In this document: positions 1 through 7,971 of the stretch, in pieces
Layout of the letters: every line of letters starts with the position of its first letter
Position numbering within the stretch: position 1 is the first letter of the stretch
NCBI GenBank assembly: GCA_902797705.1
Contig: CADBTX010000267.1
Coordinates: forward strand, 1-10,091
DNA: 10,091 nt
Origin: an uncultured Lachnospiraceae bacterium
Lineage (GTDB): Bacteria; Bacillota; Clostridia; Lachnospirales; Lachnospiraceae
Direction of reading: 5' to 3'
Notes under the pieces: generated by a model
Databases searched by the model: none
What the model was told of the DNA's origin: nothing
Seen by the model: only the letters and a program-made list of their open reading frames with translations
Made by a program: the position numbers and the translations under genes

Positions 1-375
1 CCGGAGTTTCAGGGATTAAGATCCTGCGGATCCTGGATAAAGGACGCCCTGGAGGATATGGGAGATACCTTATGCTCCGTGAAACTGATAAAGGGAAAAG
101 ATGATATCTCTTTCCTTAAAGGGAGCTTTGATGTAAGGAGACCTCTTTATATCTCCATAGATAAGGACGTTCTGGATAAGGAGATCTGTCCCACAAACTG
201 GGATCAGGGAGATATGACAATGGAGGAGATCGTGGGATCTCTGAAGGAGGAGATAAAAGACCGCAGGATCCTAGGGGTCGATATCTGCGGCGGACCTTCC
301 GGAGGCCCCGGTGCAAAGGACAGTGACGTAACGAAAAACCAGATCACGGATATGGCTATAATTGCTTCACTGTGA
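1..375 (+). CDS. Arginase-family (ureohydrolase) protein, 3' part only
   Basis: This is the C-terminal 124 residues of a protein whose start lies before the window; the frame is open from base 1 to TGA at 373-375. It contains the stretch SIDKDVLD, matching the arginase/agmatinase/formiminoglutamase signature in which two Asp residues of the S-x-D-x-D pattern bind the binuclear manganese centre. Downstream, TNWDQGDMT and ILGVDICGG also fit the C-terminal half of the ureohydrolase fold. Family members hydrolyse guanidino compounds such as arginine, agmatine or formiminoglutamate. The substrate cannot be told from this fragment, and the divergent motif (Lys between the two Asp residues) suggests a clostridial subgroup of unknown substrate rather than classical arginase. 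The next gene begins at or just past its stop, so the two are probably co-transcribed. Confidence 0.8.
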   Translation, partial: PEFQGLRSCGSWIKDALEDMGDTLCSVKLIKGKDDISFLKGSFDVRRPLYISIDKDVLDKEICPTNWDQGDMTMEEIVGSLKEEIKDRRILGVDICGGPSGGPGAKDSDVTKNQITDMAIIASL

Positions 376-389
376 TAAAATATCCGAAT

Positions 390-848
390 ATGCTTAAAGG
401 AATAAAGCAATTTATGTCAAAGAGATACGGGCATGACGAACTGTCACTTGCCCTTTTACTGATCGGCGGGGTCTGTCTTGTCTTTGCGGCTCTTTCAAGG
501 AACCGTACAGCGTCGACCTTCTTTGTTTTCGTCCTTATCCTGTTAGTAGTCTGGAGCGTTTTCAGGATGCTTTCACGGAATGTCGATGCCAGAGCCCGGG
601 AAAACAGGATCTATAAGGAGCTTACAGGGGGCTTCGGCAAAAGATCCAGGCCTTTTTTTGAAAGCATGAAGACCTGGTGGGGCAATTTAAGGAGCATAAA
701 GCTTCCCGGCGGAAATAAGACCTACGGCTTAAAGATCTGCCTGTTTAAGTGTCCGGGATGCGGAGTGGATATAAGGATCCCCGCGAATAAGGGAAAGATA
801 ATGATCACCTGTCCAAAGTGCGGAAAAGAATTTGAGAGGGTCAGCTGA
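390..848 (+). CDS. Small membrane protein with C-terminal zinc ribbon
   Basis: This is a 152-residue protein of unknown function. Two hydrophobic segments (about residues 18-36 and 41-60) predict a membrane hairpin. A basic linker follows, then a C-terminal zinc ribbon with two CxxC pairs (Cys121/Cys124 and Cys141/Cys144, in CPGCG and CPKCG). The N-terminal pattern MLKGIKQFM followed by RYGHDELS resembles a family of small uncharacterised clostridial proteins, which is why I choose the ATG at 390. A GTG at 372 (overlapping the previous stop as GTGA) and an ATG at 414 (AAAGGA 12 bases upstream) are alternatives; none has an ideal ribosome binding site. Its stop overlaps the sortase start by one base. 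The family resemblance is from memory, and I do not infer a role beyond probable metal binding on the cytoplasmic side. Confidence 0.8.
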   Translation: MLKGIKQFMSKRYGHDELSLALLLIGGVCLVFAALSRNRTASTFFVFVLILLVVWSVFRMLSRNVDARARENRIYKELTGGFGKRSRPFFESMKTWWGNLRSIKLPGGNKTYGLKICLFKCPGCGVDIRIPANKGKIMITCPKCGKEFERVS

Positions 849-1648
849 TGAAGAAACGTGGCATAGCCAGATTCATAGCCTTTGCCGTTTTTCTCGCCTG
901 TGCGGCCTATCTCGGGTTCTATGTCTATAACGCGAAGATGAGTTCCGATATCAAGGGAAAGATGTCTGCCACCGCAAAGACCTTTAATCCCGGAAGCAAG
1001 GGAGAACTCAAAGTGGTGACTGAGGTGGATCAGGAGACCGGGGAAGAGAGAAGGCTTGTGGTCCTGGGCCAGTATGAAAAGCTTTATGAGCAGAATAAGA
1101 ACCTCTGCGGCTGGTTAAAGATAAAGGGCACCAATATCGACTATCCCGTAATGAAATCCATTAACGGCAACGGGCAGTATTATCTCGACCACAATTTCAA
1201 CGGGGAAGAGGACAGGAACGGCAGCCTCTTTATGGATGACGGCTGTGACATTGTGAAGCCCACAGAGAACCTTATCATTTACGGACACAATATGAAGTCC
1301 GGCCAGATGTTCGGGGATCTGGACAAATATAAATCGGAGTCCTTTTATAAGGAGAATCCGGTGATACAGTTCGATACGATCTACGAGACCGGGAAATATC
1401 AGGTGATGATGGCTTTCCAGAGCCATGTGTACGAGGAAAACGTCATCGCCTTTAAGTATTATCAGTTTATAGATCCTTCCTCCGAGAAGGAGTTTGAGTC
1501 GGGTATAAATGAGATGAAGGGGCTTGAATTATATGATACCGGTGTGACTGCAAAGTACGGAGATAAGCTTCTTATTTTGTCCACCTGCGATTATGACGAG
1601 GAGAACGGCAGGTTCGTGGTGGTGTGTAAGAAACTGGAAGGAAATTGA
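848..1648 (+). CDS. srtB: Class B sortase (cysteine transpeptidase)
   Basis: This is a 266-residue membrane-anchored transpeptidase that would cut a C-terminal sorting signal of secreted proteins and join them to the cell wall or to a pilin. Residues about 7-27 form an uncleaved signal anchor, leaving the catalytic domain outside. The active-site trio is visible: His147 in IIYGHNM, Cys247 in ILSTCDY (the TLxTC motif) and Arg255 in NGRFVVV. The length, the N-terminal segment Y-x-x-L-Y-E-x-N-x-x-L-x-G-W and the long insert before the catalytic Cys match class B rather than class A, C or D. ATG 848 overlaps the previous stop (TGATG) and has GAGAGGG 7 bases upstream. No LPxTG- or NPQTN-type substrate gene is in the window, so its substrate lies elsewhere; class B sortases in Clostridia are not limited to haem-uptake proteins. 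Confidence 0.93.
   Translation: MKKRGIARFIAFAVFLACAAYLGFYVYNAKMSSDIKGKMSATAKTFNPGSKGELKVVTEVDQETGEERRLVVLGQYEKLYEQNKNLCGWLKIKGTNIDYPVMKSINGNGQYYLDHNFNGEEDRNGSLFMDDGCDIVKPTENLIIYGHNMKSGQMFGDLDKYKSESFYKENPVIQFDTIYETGKYQVMMAFQSHVYEENVIAFKYYQFIDPSSEKEFESGINEMKGLELYDTGVTAKYGDKLLILSTCDYDEENGRFVVVCKKLEGN
1638..1642 (+). promoter_or_regulatory. Ribosome binding site that fixes the metH start
   Basis: AAGGA lies 5 bases before ATG 1648, but only 2 bases before the in-frame TTG at 1645, so the ATG is the better start. The SD is inside the last codons of the sortase gene. Confidence 0.6.
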
Positions 1649-4119
1649 TGACAAAAGAGGAATTTAAGAAACTGACGGAGGAAGGGATAGTTATCCTTGA
1701 CGGTGCAACAGGCTCAAATCTTCAAAAGAGAGGGATGCCTGCCGGCGTCTGTCCGGAACTTTGGATAAAGGATAATCCGGAGGTTCTCATGGGACTGCAG
1801 ACGGAATTCATGGAGGCTGGGTCCCGAATAGTCTATTCCCCCACCTTTACCGCAAACAGGGTAAAGATGGCGGAGTACGGTCTTGAGGACAGACTCTCTG
1901 AATTCGTGGATGTTCTGGTGGGGGTTTCAAAGACCGCGGCAGAACGTTTTTCAAAGGAACATCCCGAGGCTTCCAAAGTGTACGTGGCCGGAGATATCTC
2001 CATGACCGGACGGCAGTTAAAGCCCCTGGGGGACATGGATTTTGAAGAACTCGTAGATATCTACAAGGAGCAGGCTGCCGCCCTTGACAGGGCAGGAGCG
2101 GATCTCTTCGTGGTGGAGACCATGATGAGTGTCCAGGAGACAAGGGCTGCGGTGATAGCCTGCAGCGAGGTCTCGGATAAGCCTGTGATGGCCACCCTTA
2201 CCTTTGAAAAATCCGGAAAGACCTTTTTCGGCACGGATCCTCTGACTGCGCTTATAACCCTTCAGTCCCTGGGAGTATCCGCCTTCGGCATTAACTGCTC
2301 CGTGGGCCCGGGTGAAATGAAGGGGATGATAAGCGCCATAAAGCCCTACGCCCATATCCCCATAATATGTAAGCCAAACGCCGGATTGCCGGAACTTAAT
2401 GACAAGGGTGAAACGGTGTATGGTCTGTCTCCCGAAGACTTCGGTGAGGAAATGAAGGGGATAATAGAGGCTGGCGCCGATATCCTCGGAGGCTGCTGCG
2501 GTACCACCCCAATGCATATCAGGGCTCTTTCCGATGCTGTTTCGGAAAAGGCAAGGCCCGAAAAACAGGACGGCTTTGATGGCTATGCATTAAGCAGCGA
2601 AAGGGATACTTTCTTTTTCGGTCTGGAGGACAGGTTCTTTATCATAGGTGAAAGGATAAACCCTACGGGAAAGAAGAAGCTGCAGGAGGAACTGAGATCC
2701 GGCAGGTTCGATATGGTCATTGATTTCGCAGAGGAGCAGGAGAGATCCGGAGCCCGGGTGCTGGACATCAATGTGGGAATGAGCGGCATTGATGAAAAGA
2801 GCCTTCTTCTCAGGGCTGTTGAAGAGGTGGGGAGCGTAACAAACCTTCCTCTTTCCATCGATACCAGCCATGTGGATATAATGGAGGCGGCTCTTCGGAA
2901 TTATCCCGGAAGAGCCCTTATGAACTCTGTTTCCTACGAGTCAAAGAAATGCCGTCCCCTTTTTGAACTGGCGTCAAAATACGGAGCCGTCTGCATTTTG
3001 CTGCCCTTAAGCGACAGCGGGATCCCGGAAAGCCTTGACGAAAAAAAGGAAATAATACGAAAACTGGTGGAGATAGCCGGAGAATACGGACTGGGGAAAA
3101 GAGATCTGGTGGTGGACGGCCTGGTGGGCACCGTGGGAGCGAACAGAAATGCGGCTCTTGACACCCTTGAAACCATAAGGTTCTGCCATGAGGAGCTGGG
3201 ACTCGCAACGGTATGCGGTCTTTCAAATATCTCCTTCGGCCTGCCGGAAAGGATCTTCGTAAATTCCGCCTTCCTCACCATGGCCATTAATTCCGGCCTC
3301 ACCATGGCCATCGCCAACCCGAATCAGGAGAGGATAATCCTGTCGGCCCTTACCGGGGATCTCCTTATGGGGAAAAGGGAGGCCGACAATGCCTATATTG
3401 AATATATCAACAATAACGACTTTTCCGAGACCACAGTAAGTGAAAAAAAGAATGGCCCAAAAGGAGGAAAGGCCGGAGAAGAGAGGGGCGATGACCCGGT
3501 CTTTGAGGCCGTATTAAAGGGAAGACGTTCTGCGGCGGCGGATATAGTGAGAGAAGCCTTAAATTCAGGCAGGACCCCGGATGACATCTTAAATGATTCC
3601 CTTCTTCCCGCCATCAATAAGGTGGGGGATCTCTTTGACGAAAAGAAGTACTTCCTTCCCCAGCTGATAGCCGGAGGGGAGACCATGAAGAACTGTATCG
3701 ATGTCCTTCAGCCTCTCTTAAAGGGAGGTAAGGCCGGGGACGGTCCCGGACCCGCCATAGTCATCGGCACGGTAAAGGGGGATATTCACGATATCGGAAA
3801 GAATCTGGTGGTGATGATGCTTAAAAACCATGGTTTTTCTGTGACGGACCTGGGAAAGGACGTGTCAAAGGAAGAATTCCTGGAGACGGCCCTTAGAGAA
3901 AATGCTGAGATAATCGCCATGTCCGCCCTTATGACTACCACCATGACGGAGATGAAGAGCGTTATAGATTACGCCAGGTCAAAGGGCTACAAGGGGAAAT
4001 TCATGATAGGCGGAGCGGTGATCACCGATGACTACGCGAAGGAGATAGGGGCTGTTTACTCGTCGGATGCGGCAGATGCGGTCCGGACAGCAAAGGAGAT
4101 AATCAATGAACGGAGCTGA
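1648..4119 (+). CDS. metH: Cobalamin-dependent methionine synthase, short form without reactivation domain
   Basis: This 823-residue enzyme transfers a methyl group from 5-methyl-tetrahydrofolate via cobalamin to homocysteine, giving methionine. Domains in order: homocysteine S-methyltransferase (about 1-300; zinc ligands Cys217 in GINCS and Cys283/Cys284 in GGCCGT); pterin-binding TIM barrel (about 325-585; IGERINPTG and LDINVGM); a basic, glycine-rich linker (about 593-617); helical cobalamin cap (about 618-695); and the cobalamin-binding Rossmann domain, where GDIHDIGKN carries the axial ligand His714 of D-x-H-x-x-G. Protein ends straight after this domain, so the roughly 330-residue AdoMet-dependent reactivation domain of E. 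coli MetH (about 1,230 residues) is missing. Such short forms are common in Clostridia and are thought to use a separate activation protein, not seen here. The gene starts one base inside the sortase stop and overlaps ilvB by 14 bases. Confidence 0.93.
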   Translation: MTKEEFKKLTEEGIVILDGATGSNLQKRGMPAGVCPELWIKDNPEVLMGLQTEFMEAGSRIVYSPTFTANRVKMAEYGLEDRLSEFVDVLVGVSKTAAERFSKEHPEASKVYVAGDISMTGRQLKPLGDMDFEELVDIYKEQAAALDRAGADLFVVETMMSVQETRAAVIACSEVSDKPVMATLTFEKSGKTFFGTDPLTALITLQSLGVSAFGINCSVGPGEMKGMISAIKPYAHIPIICKPNAGLPELNDKGETVYGLSPEDFGEEMKGIIEAGADILGGCCGTTPMHIRALSDAVSEKARPEKQDGFDGYALSSERDTFFFGLEDRFFIIGERINPTGKKKLQEELRSGRFDMVIDFAEEQERSGARVLDINVGMSGIDEKSLLLRAVEEVGSVTNLPLSIDTSHVDIMEAALRNYPGRALMNSVSYESKKCRPLFELASKYGAVCILLPLSDSGIPESLDEKKEIIRKLVEIAGEYGLGKRDLVVDGLVGTVGANRNAALDTLETIRFCHEELGLATVCGLSNISFGLPERIFVNSAFLTMAINSGLTMAIANPNQERIILSALTGDLLMGKREADNAYIEYINNNDFSETTVSEKKNGPKGGKAGEERGDDPVFEAVLKGRRSAAADIVREALNSGRTPDDILNDSLLPAINKVGDLFDEKKYFLPQLIAGGETMKNCIDVLQPLLKGGKAGDGPGPAIVIGTVKGDIHDIGKNLVVMMLKNHGFSVTDLGKDVSKEEFLETALRENAEIIAMSALMTTTMTEMKSVIDYARSKGYKGKFMIGGAVITDDYAKEIGAVYSSDAADAVRTAKEIINERS

Positions 4120-5737
4120 TGCTATAGCAAAATGCCTTGTTAAGGAGGGAGTGGATACCATATTCGGTTATTCCGGAGTGGCCATAGACCCCTTCTGGAA
4201 CAGCGTTGGAAAAGAGAATATAAAGACCGTTCTGGTCAGGACCGAGCAAAATGCTGGACACGCCGCCAGCGGATATGCGAGGACCCTTGGAAAGGTCGGG
4301 GTCTGCGCTGTGACCAGCGGCCCGGGAGCCACCAATCTCCTTACAGGTATTGCCACGGCCTATGCGGATTCCATACCCCTGGTTTGCATTACCGGACAGG
4401 TCAATAAGGATCAGATCGGTTCAGACTGCTTTCAGGAAGCGGATGTAACAGGGGCCGCGGAGTCTTTTGTAAAATTCAGCTATCTGATCCGGGAGGTGAA
4501 GGACATACCGCGTATAATACATGAGGCCTTTTTTGTGGCTTCCACGGGAAGAAGGGGGCCGGTGCTTATTGATATTCCGATGGACATACAGCTTAAAAGG
4601 ATCCCGGATTTCGATTACCCCGAGGAAGAGCCGAAGATGCGGACCTATAAGCCTACGGTAAAGGGTAACACAGTCCAGATAAAAAAGGTGGTAAAGGTGC
4701 TTGAAAATGCGAAAAAGCCCCTTATCATCGCTGGAGGAGGCGTATTCTTATCCGGAGCAAAGAAGGAGCTCCGCGCTTTCGTGGAAAGGCATTCCATCCC
4801 TGTGGTATCCACCATGATGGGCCTGGGAGTGCTTCCAAGCGACCACCCCATGTATTACGGAATGGTGGGAAATAACGGAAATGCCCATGCGAACCGGGCC
4901 ATGCGGGAGTGCGATACCCTTCTCATGGTGGGGGCGAGAGTGGCGGACAGAGCCGTGGCGGCCCCGGATATGACCTTTGAAGGAAAGATACTTGTGCATA
5001 TGGATGTGGATCCTGCGGAGATCGGCAAGAATGTGGGACCGACCATTCCCATAGTCGGAGATATAAAGCATATCTTCATGGATTTCCTGGAATCGGAGCT
5101 CACTACCTCGAAGCACGATACCTGGGTCAATATGCTGGATCTTTACAGGGATTCCATGAAGGAGGAGCGGCATTCCTCCAAAAGGTATGTAAATCCCCAG
5201 ACCTTTGTGAGAAAACTCTCCCTTGCCATGGAGGATGAGTCGGTATATGTGGCGGATGTGGGACAGAATCAGCTCTTTTCCTGCAGGAATATCATTCTCC
5301 GTGACAGAGGCAAATTCTTCACCAGCGGAGGAATGGGCACCATGGGCTATTCCATCCCGGCGGCCATGGGAGCAAAGGCGGCGGAGAGGGACACTCAGGT
5401 GGTGGCAGTATGCGGAGACGGCTCCTTTCAGATGAGCATGATGGAGCTTGCCACCATAAAGCAGTTTGATCTCCCCTTAAAGATCGTGGTCATGAGAAAC
5501 ACCTATCTCGGCCTTGTGAGAGAGCACCAGCACCACGTCTACAGCGACGAGTACAATATGGTGTACCTTGGGGAGGATCCGGATCTCTCAATGATAGCGA
5601 AAGCCTATGATGTGGGATATTTCAGGGCCGACAATATGGAAGGCATCGATGACAAGATAGCTGCATTCCTGAAAGAAGACAGGACAGCCATATTTGAGAT
5701 AAGGATAGACCCAGAAGAGAATGTAAAGGAATTATGA
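4106..5737 (+). CDS. ilvB: Acetolactate (acetohydroxyacid) synthase, large catalytic subunit
   Basis: This is a 543-residue thiamine-diphosphate enzyme. It condenses two pyruvates to acetolactate, or pyruvate with 2-oxobutyrate to acetohydroxybutyrate, the first common step of valine, leucine and isoleucine synthesis. N-terminal TPP domain (about 1-165) has the catalytic Glu47 in RTEQNAGHAASGYAR and TSGPGATNL; the central FAD-type domain is about 190-330; C-terminal TPP domain carries GDGSFQM (437-443) and Asn465 of the GDG-x(n)-N motif. Two positions differ from the textbook enzyme: RTEQ for RHEQ, and GYSG for GYPG near residue 22. I recall similar RTEQ enzymes from Lachnospiraceae, so this is probably a lineage variant. 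ATG 4106 lies inside the metH end, with AAAGGAGAT starting 14 bases upstream. An ilvN gene follows after 4 bases, supporting a biosynthetic rather than catabolic (AlsS) enzyme. Confidence 0.92.
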   Translation: MNGADAIAKCLVKEGVDTIFGYSGVAIDPFWNSVGKENIKTVLVRTEQNAGHAASGYARTLGKVGVCAVTSGPGATNLLTGIATAYADSIPLVCITGQVNKDQIGSDCFQEADVTGAAESFVKFSYLIREVKDIPRIIHEAFFVASTGRRGPVLIDIPMDIQLKRIPDFDYPEEEPKMRTYKPTVKGNTVQIKKVVKVLENAKKPLIIAGGGVFLSGAKKELRAFVERHSIPVVSTMMGLGVLPSDHPMYYGMVGNNGNAHANRAMRECDTLLMVGARVADRAVAAPDMTFEGKILVHMDVDPAEIGKNVGPTIPIVGDIKHIFMDFLESELTTSKHDTWVNMLDLYRDSMKEERHSSKRYVNPQTFVRKLSLAMEDESVYVADVGQNQLFSCRNIILRDRGKFFTSGGMGTMGYSIPAAMGAKAAERDTQVVAVCGDGSFQMSMMELATIKQFDLPLKIVVMRNTYLGLVREHQHHVYSDEYNMVYLGEDPDLSMIAKAYDVGYFRADNMEGIDDKIAAFLKEDRTAIFEIRIDPEENVKEL

Positions 5738-5741
5738 TGCT

Positions 5742-6221
5742 ATGAAGAAGATTTATTCCGTACAGGTTGAAAACAGATCCGGTGTTCTTTCAAAGGTAGC
5801 GGGGCTTTTCGCAAGGAGAAGCTTTAATATCGATTCCCTGGCGGTGGGAGAAACGGAAAACCCTGATATCTCCTGCATGACCATTGTGTCAAGCGGCGAT
5901 GACAGGACCTTAGAGCAGATCGAAAAGCAGCTGAATAAGAAGCTGGATGTCATAAAGATCAAGACCTTTGAAGAGCAGGAGGCCATTAACCGGGAGCTTA
6001 TGCTGATAAAGGTCAAATACAATAAGACCAACCGGAAGGAGATAATGGAGACCTGTCAGGCCATGAAGGCGGATATAGTGGACATGAGCAAGTATCACAT
6101 CATGATCCAGATCTGCGATACGCCGGAGAGGACAGAGCATTTTGTGAAGCTCTTATCCGGGATCAGCATCGTGGAACTTGCGAGGACAGGCACCCTTGCA
6201 TTGTCAAAATGCGAGATGTGA
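5742..6221 (+). CDS. ilvN: Acetolactate synthase regulatory (small) subunit, first copy
   Basis: This 159-residue protein would bind the IlvB catalytic dimer, raise its activity and confer feedback inhibition by a branched-chain amino acid. The N-terminal ACT domain (about 1-75) has the family pattern VENRSGVLSKVAGLFARR; Gly14 and Asn29 match the valine-site positions of E. coli IlvH. The C-terminal domain (about 80-159) contains NRELMLIKV and ends in VELARTGTLALSK. Compared with the downstream paralogue, it has RRSFNIDS where most family members have RRGYNIES, and it lacks the C-terminal GLSRG-type tail. These changes sit around the effector pocket and may alter ligand preference (inference). 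The start is 4 bases after ilvB, with AAAGGA 11 bases upstream, so translational coupling to ilvB is likely. Confidence 0.9.
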   Translation: MKKIYSVQVENRSGVLSKVAGLFARRSFNIDSLAVGETENPDISCMTIVSSGDDRTLEQIEKQLNKKLDVIKIKTFEEQEAINRELMLIKVKYNKTNRKEIMETCQAMKADIVDMSKYHIMIQICDTPERTEHFVKLLSGISIVELARTGTLALSKCEM

Positions 6222-6227
6222 TGGCTA

Positions 6228-6256
6228 TTGCGATAAAAAAATAAATGTTGTATTAT
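6228..6256 (+). promoter_or_regulatory. Candidate sigma-A promoter for the second ilvN (possibly leaderless)
   Basis: TTGCGA (6228-6233, 4/6 to the -35 consensus), a 17-base AT-rich spacer, and TATTAT (6251-6256, 5/6 to the -10 consensus). The predicted start point, 7 bases after the -10, is 6263-6264, on or beside the A of ATG 6264. No Shine-Dalgarno sequence is seen between 6222 and 6263. Pattern match by eye only. Confidence 0.5.
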
Positions 6257-6263
6257 TAGCGCT

Positions 6264-6776
6264 ATGCAGACAAAAGTATTTCAGTTGCTTGTTGACAACA
6301 CCTCCGGTGTTCTGAGCCGGATAGCCGGTCTCTTTGCGAGACGGGGATATAATATCGAGAGCATTACCGCAGGAGTAACGGCGGATCCCAGGTTTACAAG
6401 GATCACCATAGTCACCGGCGGTGATGACGAGATCCTGGAACAGATCGAAAAACAGCTTGAAAAGCTGGTGGATGTCCGGGATATCAGGACCCTGGAGCCT
6501 GAGAATTCCGTATACAGAGAGCTTTGCATGATAAAGATCGAAGCGGATGCGAAGGCGCGTCAGGGCATCATAACCCTTGCAAACGTATTCAGAGCAAATG
6601 TGGTGGATGTGGCTCCCGATTCCCTCATCGCGGAGATCACCGGAAACCAGTCAAAGATAGATGCTTTTATCGATCTTTTATCGGATTTCAGGATACTTGA
6701 GATCGCCCGCACGGGCATAGCCGGACTCCAGAGAGGTACGGACGGGGTTATCTGGCTGGAAGAAAACGATATCTGA
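6264..6776 (+). CDS. ilvN: Acetolactate synthase regulatory (small) subunit, second copy
   Basis: This 170-residue paralogue of the gene just upstream is closer to the classical IlvH/IlvN sequence. The N-terminal ACT domain has VDNTSGVLSRIAGLFARRG then YNIESITAG, with Gly15 and Asn30 at the valine-site positions. LEQIEKQLEKLVDVRDI and YRELCMIKI lead into the C-terminal domain, which ends EIARTGIAGLQRG plus a short acidic tail. It presumably binds the same IlvB, since no second large subunit is present. The start is set by alignment of the ACT domain: only ATG 6264 gives a normal N-terminus, and in-frame stops lie just upstream at 6219 and 6234. Unusually, it lacks a ribosome binding site but has a promoter almost abutting its ATG. 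The 42-base gap from the first copy breaks the tight packing of the upstream operon. Confidence 0.9.
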   Translation: MQTKVFQLLVDNTSGVLSRIAGLFARRGYNIESITAGVTADPRFTRITIVTGGDDEILEQIEKQLEKLVDVRDIRTLEPENSVYRELCMIKIEADAKARQGIITLANVFRANVVDVAPDSLIAEITGNQSKIDAFIDLLSDFRILEIARTGIAGLQRGTDGVIWLEENDI

Positions 6777-6780
6777 TATA

Positions 6781-6822
6781 AGGCAGTGTCAGGTTTTCTT
6801 ATAATAAAACCATACACTGCTT
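6781..6822. repeat. Long imperfect inverted repeat upstream of ilvC with TATAAT in its centre
   Basis: GCAGTGT (6783-6789) pairs with ACACTGC (6814-6820), and GGTTTT (6792-6797) with AAAACC (6806-6811), around centre 6801.5, separated by one 2x2 mismatch. A-T and G-T pairs extend the base to 6781/6822. The centre holds TATAAT (6800-6805), with no good -35 at 17 bases (TATAAG). No T-run follows, so this is not a standard intrinsic terminator. It could be a regulator binding site or an RNA hairpin in a read-through transcript. Confidence 0.6.
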
Positions 6823-6830
6823 GTGCCATG

Positions 6831-6842
6831 GCTTCGCGAAGC
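6831..6842. repeat. Perfect 12-base palindrome upstream of ilvC (possible operator)
   Basis: GCTTCGCGAAGC is its own reverse complement and lies 5 bases before a TATAAT box, where a repressor would block RNA polymerase. It also sits inside a possible RNA hairpin: GCCATGGC (6825-6832) can pair with GCTGTGGC (6853-6860) with two G-U pairs. Which of these matters, if either, is not known. Confidence 0.45.
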
Positions 6843-6846
6843 GAAT

Positions 6847-6852
6847 TATAAT
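6847..6852 (+). promoter_or_regulatory. ilvC: Candidate -10 box of an ilvC promoter
   Basis: A perfect TATAAT. The -35 region is poor: TTGTGC (6821-6826) is 20 bases upstream, which is too far, and 17-18 base spacings give TGCCAT or GTGCCA. A start near 6859 would give a short leader of about 24 bases carrying the ilvC ribosome binding site. The weak -35 may mean the promoter needs an activator. Confidence 0.4.
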
Positions 6853-6869
6853 GCTGTGGCTCTTAAATG

Positions 6870-7914
<1,045 letters not shown>

Positions 7915-7935
7915 TGATATAAATTGTGATCTCCC

Positions 7936-7966
7936 GGGGAGTCCGTTTTACGGGCTCCCCATTGTT
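7936..7966 (+). terminator. Intrinsic terminator after ilvC
   Basis: GGGGAG-T-CCG (7936-7945), loop TTTTA, CGG-G-CTCCCC (7951-7960): a 10-base-pair stem with one G-T pair, followed by ATTGTT. The T-tract is weak, so some read-through into the next gene is likely, and that gene begins only 11 bases past the stem. Confidence 0.7.
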
Positions 7967-7971
7967 AAACC

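Noticed and set aside
1645..1647. TTG as the metH start codon
   Set aside because: It leaves only 2 bases to the Shine-Dalgarno sequence, whereas ATG 1648 immediately after has proper spacing and gives the usual N-terminus.
2017..2517. A 166-codon open frame on the - strand, and several other long reverse frames inside metH and ilvC
   Set aside because: They lie wholly within strongly supported genes, have low-complexity or unlikely compositions, and show no family motif or ribosome binding site; they reflect codon bias of the + strand genes.
6781..6822. The long inverted repeat as an intrinsic terminator of the second ilvN
   Set aside because: The stem is interrupted and AT-rich in its inner half, and no T-run follows on the + strand.
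6828..6851. A 7-codon open frame (MASRSEL) in the ilvC upstream region
   Set aside because: No ribosome binding site, and its bases are fully explained by the palindrome; it contains only one branched-chain residue.
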